From Chondrilla cf. caribensis (lineage: Eukaryota > Porifera > Demospongiae > Chondrillida > Chondrillidae): a DNA stretch of 64,000 nucleotides. The DNA lies in assembly GCA_964020155.1 (NCBI GenBank), contig OZ026563.1, positions 4,638,940-4,702,939 of the forward strand. The letters are read 5' to 3'. Below the pieces are notes generated by a model. The model saw only the letters and a program-made list of their open reading frames with translations, was not told where the DNA came from and did not search any database. Made by a program: the position numbers and the translations under genes. Positions within the stretch are counted from its first letter, which is position 1, and every line of letters begins with the position of its first letter. Shown one piece after another: positions 1 to 12,000 of the stretch.

Positions 1-1883
1 TTCTCTCCTATACTCTCCCATGCATTGATAATATATTAAGTACCTTCCAATGTAGCTGGGGTTACGGGCCACCTATTGAGATGGGAATTATTTTAGAATT
101 TAGTTTACGTCTCCAGCTAGGCTTGTCTGAAATACTAAGTTGACACGCCCCCTTCCCCATGAGCTATGCAAAAAGGTGCTTAGCGTTTTCTCTCCTATAC
201 TCTTCCATACATTGAAAATATATTAAGTACCTTCCAATGTAGCTGTGGTTACGGGCCACCTATTGTGATGGGAATTATTTTAGAAGTTAGTTTACATCTC
301 CAACTATGTTTGTCTGAAATATCAAGTTGACACGCCCCCTTCCCCATGAGCTATGCAAAAAGGTGCTTAGCGTTTTCTCTCCTATACTCTCCCATACATT
401 GAAAAATTTTAAGCACCTTTGAATATAACAGGAGTTACAGGCCCCCTATTGAGATGGGAATTGTTTCAGAAGTTAGTTCACGTCCCCAGCTAGGTCTGTC
501 TGAAATATCAAGTTGACACGCCCCCTCTCTCATGAGTTATGCAAAAAGGTGCTTAACGTTTTCTCTCCTATACTCTCCCATACATTGAAAATATATTAAG
601 CACCTTCCAATGTAGCTGGGGTTACGGGCCACCTATTGAGATGGGAATTGTTTCAGAGGTTAGTTTATATCTCCAACTAGGCTTGTCTGAAATATCAAGT
701 TGACACGCCCCCTCTCCCATGAGCTATGCAAAAAGGTGCTTAGCGTTTTCTCTCCTATACTCTCCCATACATTGAAAATATATTAAGCACCTTCCAATGT
801 AGCTGGGGTTACGGGCCACCTATTGAGATGGGATTTGTTTCAGAGGTTAGTTTACATCTCCAACTAGGCTTGTCTGAAATATCAAGTTGACACGCCCCCT
901 CTCCCATGAGCTATGCAAAAAGGTGCTTAGCGTTTTCTCTCCTATACTCTCCCATACATTGAAAATATACGTATTAAGCACCTTCCAATGTAGCTGTGGT
1001 TACGGGCCACCTATTGAGATGGGATTTGTTTCAGAAGTTAGTTTACATCTCCAACTAGGCTTGTCTGAAATATCAAGTTGACACGCCCCCTCTCCCATGA
1101 GCTATGCAAAAAGGTGCTTAGCGTTTTCTCTCCTATACTCTCCCATGCATTGATAATATATTAAGCACCTTCCAATGTAGCTGGGGTTACAGGCCACCTA
1201 TTGAGATGGGAATTATTTTAGAATTTAGTTTACGTCTCCATCTAGCCTTGTCTGAAATATCAAGTTGACACGCCCCCTCTCCCATGAGCTATGCAAAAAG
1301 GTGCTTAGCGTTTTCTCTCCTATACTCTCCCATACATTGAAAATATATTAAGCACCTTCCAATGTAGCTGGGGTTACGAGCCACCTATTGTGATGGGAAT
1401 TATTTTAGAAGTTAGTTTACATCTCCAACTATGTTTGTCTGAAATATCAAGTTGACACGCCCCCTTCCCCATGAGCTATGCAAAAAGGTGCTTAGCGTTT
1501 TCTCTCCTATACTCTCCCATACATTGAAAATATATTAAGCACCTTCCAATGTAGCTGGGGTTACGAGCCACCTATTGTGATGGGAATTATTTTAGAAGTT
1601 AGTTTACATCTCCAACTATGTTTGTCTGAAATATCAAGTTGACACGCCCCCTCTCCCATGAGCTATACAAAAAGGTGCTTAGCATTTTCTCTCCTATACT
1701 CTCCCATGCATTGATAATATATTAAGTACCTTCCAATGTAGCTGGGGTTACGGGCCACCTATTGTGATGGGAATTATTTTAGAATTTAGTTTACGTCTCC
1801 AGCTAGGCTTGTCTGAAATACTAAGTTGACACGCCCCCTCTCCCATGAGCTATGCAAAAAGGTGCTTAGCGTTTTCTCTCCTA
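1..1883. repeat. 187-bp tandem satellite, left block
   Basis: About ten head-to-tail monomers. The landmark GTTGACACGCCCC recurs at about 140, 327, 513, 700, 887, 1078, 1265 and onwards, a period of 187 bp. A variant monomer (about 400-510) reads GAAAAATTTTAAGC in place of GAAAATATATTAAGC and is 1 bp shorter. The interval 887-1078 is 191 bp because it holds TACGTA at 968-973 where other monomers have TA. The block is cut by the transposon at 1,884. No gene is seen; open frames are products of the repeat. Confidence 0.95.
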
Positions 1884-2020
1884 CGGTACGGATCACAAAA
1901 AAGTAAACGTTAACGGTTAAAAGTTACCATTATTCCGTTAACTTTTAACGGAAATCCGTTAAACGTTAACTGTTAATTTTTAACGTTTAACGGTTTGCCG
2001 ATTACCGTTACGTAGTTACT
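1884..2020. repeat. Left terminus: 26-bp TIR plus subterminal GTTAAC repeats
   Basis: After the 26-bp terminal repeat come clustered GTTAAC, CGTTAA and TTAACG motifs in both orientations up to about 2010, then TACGTACGTACGT at 2030-2041. Such arrays in Tc1/mariner elements usually serve as extra transposase binding sites; that role is inferred. Confidence 0.8.
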
Positions 2021-2079
2021 ACGTAAGGGTACGTACGTACGTCAACTTGTGATTTTGTTTCGCTCGGTATTTCAAGAGA

Positions 2080-3078
2080 ATGGTTTTGTCAGCGTATTGT
2101 AAGCAGAGAATAATCCAGCTCTATTTCGATCGCAAATTATCTTATGGTGGTGTAGTGAAAGCTTTAGAAGAAGAACAATTGAAAGCAACAAAGAGGACCG
2201 TATGGATGACTGTGAAGAGGTACAAAAACCATGGAACGATTTTCCGCCTTCCCGGGTCTGGTCGAGGTTTCAAGCTGACGCCTAATATGCTCCGGCTACT
2301 AGAGGATCGCCTGCAAGAGGACGATGAAGCAACTGCCATGCAATTATTAAAACTACTCAATGATAAAGGCTACCAGGTATCGAGATCGACTGTAATTAGG
2401 GCGAGGAAGATACTTGGGTGGACTTTCCATGGGAGTCGCTACTGTCAGATGATCAGACGGAAGAACAAAGAGAAAAGACTGACTTGGGCGACAGAAAATA
2501 TGGGCAACGACTTTGAAGATGTTGTTTGGTCGGATGAATCCATGATACAGCTGGAGAACCACCGCACGTTTTCGTACAGGAAAGTCGGAGCTCCACCAAA
2601 GCGTAAGCCAAAGCCTAAGCACCCGTTTAAAGTGATGGTGTGGGCAGGAATATCGCGAAAAGGAGCAACCAACATATGCCTACTGAATACGTCCGTAGAT
2701 AGCGCTGTTTATCAAGAGGTTCTCCGTACGCATCTTATACCCTTTTTGGAAAGAAGTTTACCGAACGGACAGTTTCAACAGGACAACGCGCCATGTCACA
2801 AGTCACTATCTACACGAAGATTTATAGAGAAAAGTAACATAAGATTGCTAGTGACCCCACCAGAAAGCCCTGATTTAAACCCCATAGAAAATTTGTGGCA
2901 CGAAATGAAACATTTTCTTCGCACAACCGCCAAACCTCGTACCAAAGAAGAGCTACTTTCTGGCATCCAACAGTTTTGGGCAACAGTGACACCAGCAAAG
3001 TGCTGCAAATACATTGATCACCTAAGGAAAGTTATTCCAAAGGTAATCGAAGTGAAAGGTGAAGCCACAGGATACTGA
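2080..3078 (+). CDS. Tc1/mariner (IS630 superfamily) DD34E transposase, copy 1
   Basis: The 332-aa uninterrupted frame would catalyse cut-and-paste transposition. The N-terminal ~115 residues look like paired helix-turn-helix DNA-binding domains, with a GRPR-like basic linker (LPGSGRG, 57-63). The DDE catalytic triad is visible: D152 in VVWSDES, D235 in QQDNAPCH and E270 in SPDLNPIENLW. There are 34 residues between the last two, the DD34E spacing of Tc1-like enzymes. No frameshift or stop is present and the length is normal for the family, so the enzyme is probably active. It is the only integrase-type gene in the element. The start is the first ATG after the subterminal repeats. The region between the stop and the next open frame (3079-3536) is AT-rich with a (TA)n tract near 3147-3177 and no recognisable gene. 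Confidence 0.95.
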   Translation: MVLSAYCKQRIIQLYFDRKLSYGGVVKALEEEQLKATKRTVWMTVKRYKNHGTIFRLPGSGRGFKLTPNMLRLLEDRLQEDDEATAMQLLKLLNDKGYQVSRSTVIRARKILGWTFHGSRYCQMIRRKNKEKRLTWATENMGNDFEDVVWSDESMIQLENHRTFSYRKVGAPPKRKPKPKHPFKVMVWAGISRKGATNICLLNTSVDSAVYQEVLRTHLIPFLERSLPNGQFQQDNAPCHKSLSTRRFIEKSNIRLLVTPPESPDLNPIENLWHEMKHFLRTTAKPRTKEELLSGIQQFWATVTPAKCCKYIDHLRKVIPKVIEVKGEATGY

Positions 3079-3140
3079 TCTGTACATAACATTGTATGTT
3101 TTTATTCTCCAAAACTTATAGTGTATATAATATTATGTAT

Positions 3141-3182
<42 letters not shown>

Positions 3183-3536
3183 TATATTATAATTATGTAT
3201 ATTGTTGTAAGAAGACTATAAATAATTCGTTCGATTGCCAGCGAAATAGATCTCATAAATAACATTTCAGGACATTATTCAGACATGAGTCTGTGTTGAC
3301 TGTAAAGTGGTCAATTGTTGATATGTCCATAATAAGATATCTGCTGGAATTCAGTCAAATTATGTGTCAACATGTTATTAGCTTCCTCATTCTGAGCCAG
3401 TTTAGGCCAATAACTAGATTCATCACTTGCGAATTGACAAAAACAAGCAATGTTTACTGTTTCTATCTGATAATGTCATAACACAACTGCAAATCTGTAT
3501 AACAGTTATATAATAATTGGACAGCATATAATATAA

Positions 3537-4178
3537 CATGTTAATAAACAATGTGCGCAATGTGGTAAGGAGGTGGACCAGTTTGCCAGACACGGTCTCA
3601 ATTGTAGGTTCAGTCAAGGAAGGTTTTCGCGCCATAATGCTGTGAATAACATCATCCATCATGCCCCTGCTACTGCAAGAATCCCATCGCGGCTCGAACC
3701 CTCTGGTCTTCACCGGGCAGATGGGAAGCGCCCTGATGGAATGACCTTCGTCCCCTGGAAACCGGGCAAGTATTTAGTATGGGATGCCACATGTGTAGAC
3801 ATGTTTTGTCAATCTCACTGCCCAAGAGCCGTCACAGAACCAGGAGGTGCTGCTGCCCATGCTGAAGAGGAGAAAATCAAGAAGTACGCCCATCTCGACA
3901 GCATCTACGTCTTCCAGCCGGTTGCCATAGAGACATGTGGCTCCATAGGTCCTGTTTCCAAGCCTTTCTTGAGGGATCTTGCCAGGCGGATCAAGATGGT
4001 GTCTGGGGAGCCAAAATCATTTGGATTCCTCATGCAGAGGATATCCGTAGCAATCCAGATTGGAAATGCTACATCCGTGCTAGGAACCCTACCAGTGGTA
4101 GACAGTAATCATGATTACTGTCCCTTGATTAATTATATTTATTCTCATTATTATTATTATTATTATATATTACCATAA
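3537..4178 (+). pseudogene. PD-(D/E)XK-like domain relic inside transposon, copy 1
   Basis: The frame is open from just after a stop at 3534-3536 but has no ATG near its start. It begins with a zinc-knuckle-like pattern (CAQCGKE, then RHGLNC), followed by KRPDGMTFVPW, LVWDATCVD, AEEEKIKKYAHLD and VFQPVAIETCG, and closes with QRISVAIQIGNATSVLGTL. I recognise this block order from a widespread invertebrate protein family, often annotated next to reverse transcriptases, whose D...D...E.K pattern suggests a PD-(D/E)XK nuclease fold. The upstream part of such proteins is absent and no AG acceptor lies between the in-frame stop and the conserved part. It is therefore most likely a 5'-truncated remnant captured by the transposon. 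A non-canonical start or a regulatory role cannot be excluded. Confidence 0.6.
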
Positions 4179-4422
4179 TATATATATTATAATAGCACAC
4201 TGGTTTACAAGTTCAAAAGAATAAGTGTTTACACATAAAACAGTTCGAAGTTGACACAATAATAATAATTACAATAATAATAAATATAATTATTATTATT
4301 AGCAATACATCATAATTATATTATAATGATAATAACTACACTATTATTATTATTATTATACTTACACATTTATACACATATTTTAAATATAATAATAGAA
4401 ATAATATATAACAAACAAATAA
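4179..4422. other. AT-rich spacer between convergent transposon genes, copy 1
   Basis: About 245 bp of ATT/AAT trinucleotide tracts and short AT palindromes between the relic and the stop codon of the BEN-like gene. It probably holds the 3' ends of both; no gene is seen. Confidence 0.6.
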
Positions 4423-5757
4423 CTAGAGAAGTAGTTGGTTTTGTGGTGCCAACTTCATTCTCAAATATTTACAACGATTTGCCAATGCAAGTCGGAAGGC
4501 ACTTCTGGTTGCAGCTAATTCTGCCTCAGGCATGCTGAACCTTTGCTGGATTAAATTATCTATTAATTTGAGTTTTAGGGGATCCAGGACTCCCCTTTGT
4601 TGGCCGTTGACTGTACGTCCTGTCAGGGTGGATGATGCCATTTCTCTCTCTGTAAACAGTACTTTTGAGAGTTCCATCCCCAGCTGGACTCCGGTTTTTA
4701 TTTTGGGGTTATTCATGACAGCTTGTACTGTTGTGTTTTCTAATTCTCCATTGATGGCAGGCTGTGTTGTTTGATTTATTTCTGCCAATGGAATCCTTGG
4801 CTGTGGGCATTGTGAGTTGATCTTTTCTTCGAGTTTCTCCATTCTTTGGAAGACCTCTGTTTGAAATCTATACAAAAACTTCTCCATTCGGTCCATCTGG
4901 TCTTTCAGTTCAGATAGAATCTGGTTACTGGGTGTCTCTCTTACAAACGCAAGAGGATCATCATAATAGTCATCCAGCAATGTATAGTCTGGTGACATAC
5001 ACATAAACCCACTCGATGGCTGATGTTGATGTATTGGCAAAGTAGGAGTAATGGAGGGTGTGTTGGTGATTGTGGCAGTAGAGGGTGTGTCAGTGATAGG
5101 AGTAATGGAGGGTGTGTTGGTGATTGTGGCAGTAGAGGGTGTGTCAGTGATGGGAGTAATGGAGGGTGTGTTGGTGATTGTGGCAGTAGAGGGTGTGTCA
5201 GTGATAGGAGTAATGGAGGGTGTGTTGGTGATTGTGGCAGTAGAGGGTGTGTCAGTGATGGGAGTAATGGAGGGTGTGTTGGTGATTGTGGCAGTAGAGG
5301 GTGTGTCAGTGATGGGAGTAATGGAGGGTGTGTTGGTGATTGTGGCAGTAGAGGGTGCGTCAGTGATAGGAGTATTGGAGGGTGTGTTGGTGATTGGAGT
5401 GATGGAAGACGTGTGACTAACTAAAAGGTGATTTGACGATTCGGAATTTACATTACCACCCGGGCAAAATGAGGCCATGATTGGGGAAGGTCCTTGTAAC
5501 GGTACTTCGGGACTAAGATGGGCAACTTCTTCAACGTTTTTTCTCTTTCGTCTCTTCTTTTGCGGTGGCTCTGGATTTACATTTAGAACAACAGCCTTCC
5601 AAACTCTTGCCTTCGTCTTTATTGTAATCGGTTCGCCGGCTTCAATGCTGCCTTTAGCGCCTTCCGCCCTTCGTATCTTTGATATTGATTCCAAAAAGTC
5701 CTTGCCGTCATATCGCAACGATCCATTGTCGACATACCTTATAAGAACCTTATCCAT
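4423..5757 (-). CDS. BEN-like DNA-binding cargo protein of transposon, copy 1
   Basis: A 444-aa intact frame on the strand opposite the transposase. Residues 1-75 form a small conserved-looking segment ending in a basic nuclear-localisation-like cluster (KKRRKRK, about 67-73). The middle (about 120-245) is low-complexity, with an 18-residue Thr/Pro/Ile/Ser-rich repeat (core ITNTPSITPITDTPSTAT) encoded by a 54-bp DNA minisatellite at about 5043-5400. A coiled coil follows (LKDQMDRMEKFLYRFQ and MEKLEEKI). The C-terminal ~110 residues match the BEN pattern: a helical start, LFTEREMASSTLTGR, then LDPLKLKLIDNLI and a basic end. BEN domains bind DNA and recruit chromatin factors. In this element it may bind the GTTAAC repeats or modulate silencing; that is inference. 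The start is the first ATG, 267 bp from the element end. Confidence 0.75.
   Translation of the reverse strand: MDKVLIRYVDNGSLRYDGKDFLESISKIRRAEGAKGSIEAGEPITIKTKARVWKAVVLNVNPEPPQKKRRKRKNVEEVAHLSPEVPLQGPSPIMASFCPGGNVNSESSNHLLVSHTSSITPITNTPSNTPITDAPSTATITNTPSITPITDTPSTATITNTPSITPITDTPSTATITNTPSITPITDTPSTATITNTPSITPITDTPSTATITNTPSITPITDTPSTATITNTPSITPTLPIHQHQPSSGFMCMSPDYTLLDDYYDDPLAFVRETPSNQILSELKDQMDRMEKFLYRFQTEVFQRMEKLEEKINSQCPQPRIPLAEINQTTQPAINGELENTTVQAVMNNPKIKTGVQLGMELSKVLFTEREMASSTLTGRTVNGQQRGVLDPLKLKLIDNLIQQRFSMPEAELAATRSAFRLALANRCKYLRMKLAPQNQLLL
5043..5400. repeat. 54-bp coding minisatellite in BEN-like gene, copy 1
   Basis: Six to seven tandem 54-bp units (plus strand GGAGTAATGGAGGGTGTGTT...). 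The length is a multiple of three, so copy-number change keeps the frame. Units differ at single positions (GATAGG versus GATGGG). Confidence 0.9.
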
Positions 5758-6024
5758 TTTAAAGCAGAGTCAAAACAAGTACGAAGAACCAAAGTCAAAA
5801 CAGCGAAGTATGCTTAAGCGAAAAAACACTATACTCAAATCTCGAAGAAGCCGATCAGCTGTCGTATGACGCAATAATTATACGTCACGATTACGTTGGG
5901 CATTACGTAACGGTTAACGGTTAACCGTTAACCGTTAACCATTAACGCTTTTCGCTTAACTTTTACCTGAAAAGCGTTAAACGTTAAAGGTTAACTTTCG
6001 TTTACTTTTTTGTGATCCGTACCG

Positions 6025-9000
6025 TATACTCTTCCATACATTGAAAATATATTAAGTACCTTCCAATGTAGCTGGGGTTACGAGCCACCTATTGTGATGG
6101 GAATTATTTTAGAAGTTAGTTTACATCTCCAACTATGTTTGTCTGAAATATCAAGTTGACACGCCCCCTTCCCCATGAGCTATGCAAAAAGGTGCTTAGC
6201 GTTTTCTCTCCTATACTCTCCCATACATTGAAAATATATTAAGCACCTTCCAATGTAGCTGGGGTTACAGGCCACCTATTGAGATGGGAATTATTTTAGA
6301 ATTTAGTTTACATCTCCAACTAGGCTTGTCTGAAATATCAAGTTGACACGCCCCCTCTCCCATGAGCTATACAAAAAGGTGCTTAGCGTTTTCTCTCCTA
6401 TACTCTCCCATGCATTGATAATATATTAAGTACCTTCCAATGTAGCTGGGGTTACGGGCCACCTATTGAGATGGGAATTATTTTAGAATTTAGTTTACGT
6501 CTCCAGCTAGGCTTGTCTGAAATACTAAGTTGACACGCCCCCTTCCCCATGAGCTATGCAAAAAGGTGCTTAGCGTTTTCTCTCCTATACTCTTCCATAC
6601 ATTGAAAATATATTAAGTACCTTCCAATGTAGCTGTGGTTACGGGCCACCTATTGTGATGGGAATTATTTTAGAATTTAGTTTACATCTCCATCTAGCCT
6701 TGTCTGAAATATCAAGTTGACACGCCCCCTCTCCCATGAGCTATGCAAAAAGGTGCTTAGCGTTTTCTCTCCTATACTTTCCCATACATTGAAAATATAT
6801 TAAGCACCTTCCAATGTAGCTGGGGTTACGAGCCACCTATTGTGATGGGAATTATTTTAGAAGTTAGTTTACATCTCCAACTATGTTTGTCTGAAATATC
6901 AAGTTGACACGCCCCCTTCCCCATGAGCTATGCAAAAAGGTGCTTAGCGTTTTCTCTCCTATACTCTCCCATACATTGAAAATATATTAAGTACCTTCCA
7001 ATGTAGCTGGGGTTACAGGCCACCTATTGAGATGGGAATTATTTTAGAATTTAGTTTACATCTCCAACTAGGCTTGTCTGAAATATCAAGTTGACACGCC
7101 CCCTCTCCCATGAGCTATACAAAAAGGTGCTTAGCATTTTCTCTCCTATACTCTCCCATGCATTGATAATATATTAAGTACCTTCCAATGTAGCTGGGGT
7201 TACGGGCCACCTATTGAGATGGGAATTATTTTAGAATTTAGTTTACATCTCCAGCTAGGCTTGTCTGAAATACTAAGTTGACACGCCCCCTCTCCCATGA
7301 GCTATGCAAAAAGGTGCTTAGCGTTTTCTCTCCTATACTCTTCCATACATTGAAAATATATTAAGTACCTTCCAATGTAGCTGGGGTTACGAGCCACCTA
7401 TTGTGATGGGAATTATTTTAGAAGTTAGTTTACATCTCCAACTATGTTTGTCTGAAATATCAAGTTGACACGCCCCCTTCCCCATGAGCTATGCAAAAAG
7501 GTGCTTAGCGTTTTCTCTCCTATACTCTCCCATACGTACATTGAAAATATATTAAGCACCTTCCAATGTAGCTGGGGTTACGGGCCACCTATTGAGATGG
7601 GAATTATTTTAGAATTTAGTTTACATCTCCAACTAGGCTTGTCTGAAATATCAAGTTGACACGCCCCCTCTCCCATGAGCTATACAAAAAGGTGCTTAGC
7701 GTTTTCTCTCCTATACTCTCCCATGCATTGATAATATATTAAGTACCTTCCAATGTAGCTGGGGTTACGGGCCACCTATTGAGATGGGAATTATTTTAGA
7801 ATTTAGTTTACGTCTCCAGCTAGGCTTGTCTGAAATACTAAGTTGACACGCCCCCTCTCCCATGAGCTATGCAAAAAGGTGCTTAGCGTTTTCTCTCCTA
7901 TACTCTTCCATACATTGAAAATATATTAAGTACCTTCCAATGTAGCTGTGGTTACGGGCCACCTATTGTGATGGGAATTATTTTAGAAGTTAGTTTACAT
8001 CTCCAACTATGTTTGTCTGAAATATCAAGTTGACACGCCCCCTTCCCCATGAGCTATGCAAAAAGGTGCTTAGCGTTTTCTCTCCTATACTCTCCCATAC
8101 ATTGAAAACTTTTAAGCACCTTTGAATATAACAGGAGTTACAGGCCCCCTATTGAGATGGGAATTGTTTCAGAAGTTAGTTCACGTCCCCAGCTAGGTCT
8201 GTCTGAAATATCAAGTTGACACGCCCCCTCTCTCATGAGTTATGCAAAAAGGTGCTTAACGTTTTCTCTCCTATACTCTCCCATACATTGAAAATATATT
8301 AAGCACCTTCCAATGTAGCTGGGGTTACGGGCCACCTATTGAGATGGGAATTGTTTCAGAGGTTAGTTTATATCTCCAACTAGGCTTTTCTGAAATATCA
8401 AGTTGACACGCCCCCTCTCCCATGAGCTATGCAAAAAGGTGCTTAGCGTTTTCTCTCCTATACTCTCCCATACATTGAAAATATATTAAGCACCTTCCAA
8501 TGTAGCTGGGGTTACGGGCCACCTATTGAGATGGGATTTGTTTCAGAGGTTAGTTTATATCTCCAACTAGGCTTGTCTGAAATATCAAGTTGACACGACC
8601 CCTCTCCCATGAGCTATGCAAAAAGGTGCTTAGCGTTTTCTCTCCTATACTCTCCCATACATTGAAATATATATTAAGCACCTTCCAATGTAGCTGTGGT
8701 TACAGGCCACCTATTGAGATGGGATTTGTTTCAGAAGTTAGTTTACATCTCCAACTAGGCTTGTCTGAAATATCAAGTTGACACGCCCCCTCTCCCATGA
8801 GCTATGCAAAAAGGTGCTTAGTGTTTTCTCTCCTATACTCTCCCATACATTGATAATATATTAAGCACCTTCCAATGTAGCTGGGGTTACAGGCCACCTA
8901 TTGAGATGGGAATTATTTTAGAATTTAGTTTACGTCTCCATCTAGCCTTGTCTGAAATATCAAGTTGACACGCCCCCTCTCCCATGAGCTATGCAAAAAG

Positions 9001-12000
9001 GTGCTTAGCGTTTTCTCTCCTATACTTTCCCATACATTGAAAATATATTAAGCACCTTCCAATGTAGCTGGGGTTACGAGCCACCTATTGTGATGGGAAT
9101 TATTTTAGAAGTTAGTTTACATCTCCAACTATGTTTGTCTGAAATATCAAGTTGACACGCCCCCTTCCCCATGAGCTATGCAAAAAGGTGCTTAGCGTTT
9201 TCTCTCCTATACGTACTCTCCCATACATTGAAAATATATTAAGCACCTTCCAATGTAGCTGGGGTTACAGGCCACCTATTGAGATGGGAATTATTTTAGA
9301 ATTTAGTTTACATCTCCAACTAGGCTTGTCTGAAATATCAAGTTGACACGCCCCCTCTCCCATGAGCTATACAAAAAGGTGCTTAGCATTTTCTCTCCTA
9401 TACTCTCCCATGCATTGATAATATATTAAGTACCTTCCAATGTAGCTGGGGTTACGGGCCACCTATTGAGATGGGAATTATTTTAGAATTTAGTTTACGT
9501 CTCCAGCTAGGCTTGTCTGAAATACTAAGTTGACACGCCCCCTCTCCCATGAGCTATGCAAAAAGGTGCTTAGCGTTTTCTCTCCTATACTCTTCCATAC
9601 ATTGAAAATATATTAAGTACCTTCCAATGTAGCTGGGGTTACGAGCCACCTATTGTGATGGGAATTATTTTAGAAGTTAGTTTACATCTCCAACTATGTT
9701 TGTCTGAAATATCAAGTTGACACGCCCCCTTCCCCATGAGTTATGCACAAAGGTGCTTAGCGTTTTCTCTCCTATACTCTCCCATACATTGAAAAATTTT
9801 AAGCACCTTTGAATATAACAGGAGTTACAGGCCCCCTATTGAGATGGGAATTGTTTCAGAAGTTAGTTCACGTCCCCAGCTAGGTCTGTCTGAAATATCA
9901 AGTTGACACGCCCCCTCTCTCATGAGTTATGCAAAAGGGTGCTTAACGTTTTCTCTCCTATACTCTCCCATACATTGAAAATATATTAAGCACCTTCCAA
10001 TGTAGCTGGGGTTACGGGCCACCTATTGAGATGGGAATTGTTTCAGAGGTTAGTTTATATCTCCAACTAGGCTTGTCTGAAATATCAAGTTGACACGCCC
10101 CCTCTCCCATGAGCTATGCAAAAAGGTGCTTAGCGTTTTCTCTCCTATACTCTCCCATACATTGAAAATATATTAAGCACCTTCCAATGTAGCTGGGGTT
10201 ACGGGCCACCTATTGAGATGGGATTTGTTTCAGAAGTTAGTTTACATCTCCAACTAGGCTTGTCTGAAATATCAAGTTGACACGCCCCCTCTCCCATGAG
10301 CTATGCAAAAAGGTGCTTAGCATTTTCTCTCCTATACTCTCCCATGCATTGAAAATATATTAAGTACCTTCCAATGTAGCTGGGGTTACAGGCCACCTAT
10401 TGAGATGGGAATTATTTTAGAATTTAGTTTACGTCTCCAACTAGGCTTGTCTGAAATATCAAGTTGACACGCCCCCTTCCCCATGAGCTATGCAAAAAGG
10501 TGCTTAGTGTTTTCTCTCCTATACTCTCCCATACATTGAAAAATTTTAAGCACCTTTGAATATAACAGGAGTTACAGGCCCCCTATTGAGATGGGAATTG
10601 TTTCAGAAGTTAGTTCACGTCCCCAGCTAGGTCTGTCTGAAATATCAAGTTGACACGCCCCCTCTCTCATGAGTTATGCAAAAAGGTGCTTAACGTTTTC
10701 TCTCCTATACTCTCCCATACGTACATTGAAAATATATTAAGCACCTTCCAATGTAGCTGGGGTTACGGGCCACCTATTGAGATGGGAATTGTTTCAGAGG
10801 TTAGTTTATATCTCCAACTAAGCTTGTCTGAAATATCAAGTTGACACGCCCCCTCTCCCATGAGCTATGCAAAAAGGTGCTTAGCGTTTTCTCTCCTATA
10901 CTCTCCCATACATTGAAAATATATTAAGCACCTTCCAATGTAGCTGGGGTTACAGGCCACCTATTGAGATGGGAATTATTTTAGAATTTAGTTTACATCT
11001 CCAACTAGGCTTGTCTGAAATATCAAGTTGACACGCCCCCTCTCCCATGAGCTATACAAAAAGGTGCTTAGCATTTTCTCTCCTATACTCTCCCATGCAT
11101 TGATAATATATTAAGTACCTTCCAATGTAGCTGGGGTTACGGGCCACCTATTGAGATGGGAATTATTTTAGAATTTAGTTTACGTCTCCAGCTAGGCTTG
11201 TCTGAAATACTAAGTTGACACGCCCCCTCTCCCATGAGCTATGCAAAAAGGTGCTTAGCGTTTTCTCTCCTATACTCTTCCATACATTGAAAATATATTA
11301 AGTACCTTCCAATGTAGCTGGGGTTACGAGCCACCTATTGTGATGGGAATTATTTTAGAAGTTAGTTTACATCTCCAACTATGTTTGTCTGAAATATCAA
11401 GTTGACACGCCCCCTTCCCCATGAGTTATGCACAAAGGTGCTTAGCGTTTTCTCTCCTATACGTACTCTCCCATACATTGAAAAATTTTAAGCACCTTTG
11501 AATATAACAGGAGTTACAGGCCCCCTATTGAGATGGGAATTGTTTCAGAAGTTAGTTCACGTCCCCAGCTAGGTCTGTCTGAAATATCAAGTTGACACGC
11601 CCCCTCTCTCATGAGTTATGCAAAAGGGTGCTTAACGTTTTCTCTCCTATACTCTCCCATACATTGAAAATATATTAAGCACCTTCCAATGTAGCTGGGG
11701 TTACGGGCCACCTATTGAGATGGGAATTGTTTCAGAGGTTAGTTTATATCTCCAACTAGGCTTGTCTGAAATATCAAGTTGACACGCCCCCTCTCCCATG
11801 AGCTATGCAAAAAGGTGCTTAGCGTTTTCTCTCCTATACTCTCCCATACATTGAAAATATATTAAGCACCTTCCAATGTAGCTGGGGTTACGGGCCACCT
11901 ATTGAGATGGGATTTGTTTCAGAAGTTAGTTTACATCTCCAACTAGGCTTGTCTGAAATATCAAGTTGACACGCCCCCTCTCCCATGAGCTATGCAAAAA

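Larger units (their letters stand above)
1884..6024. mobile_element. Tc1/mariner-type transposon with cargo, copy 1 (4,141 bp)
   Basis: The element begins CGGTACGGATCACAAAAAAG and ends with the reverse complement; the perfect terminal inverted repeats are 26 bp. It is inserted in the satellite at a TA dinucleotide, duplicated at 1882-1883 and 6025-6026; removing the element and one TA restores the satellite motif CTCCTATACTC. Both ends carry subterminal GTTAAC/TTAACG repeats (about 1905-2010 and 5920-5995). Inside are a plus-strand DD34E transposase, a plus-strand PD-(D/E)XK-like relic and a minus-strand BEN-like gene. At over 4 kb with a second gene it is far longer than a typical 1.3-2 kb Tc1 element. 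The second copy at 13,538 has the same length and looks identical, so movement was recent. Confidence 0.95.

Noticed and set aside
2142..3014. Minus-strand frames of 72-89 codons opposite the transposase
   Set aside because: Shadows of the coding frame, without domains.
5023..5869. Plus-strand frames of 121-133 codons opposite the BEN-like gene
   Set aside because: Created by the 54-bp coding repeat on the other strand.
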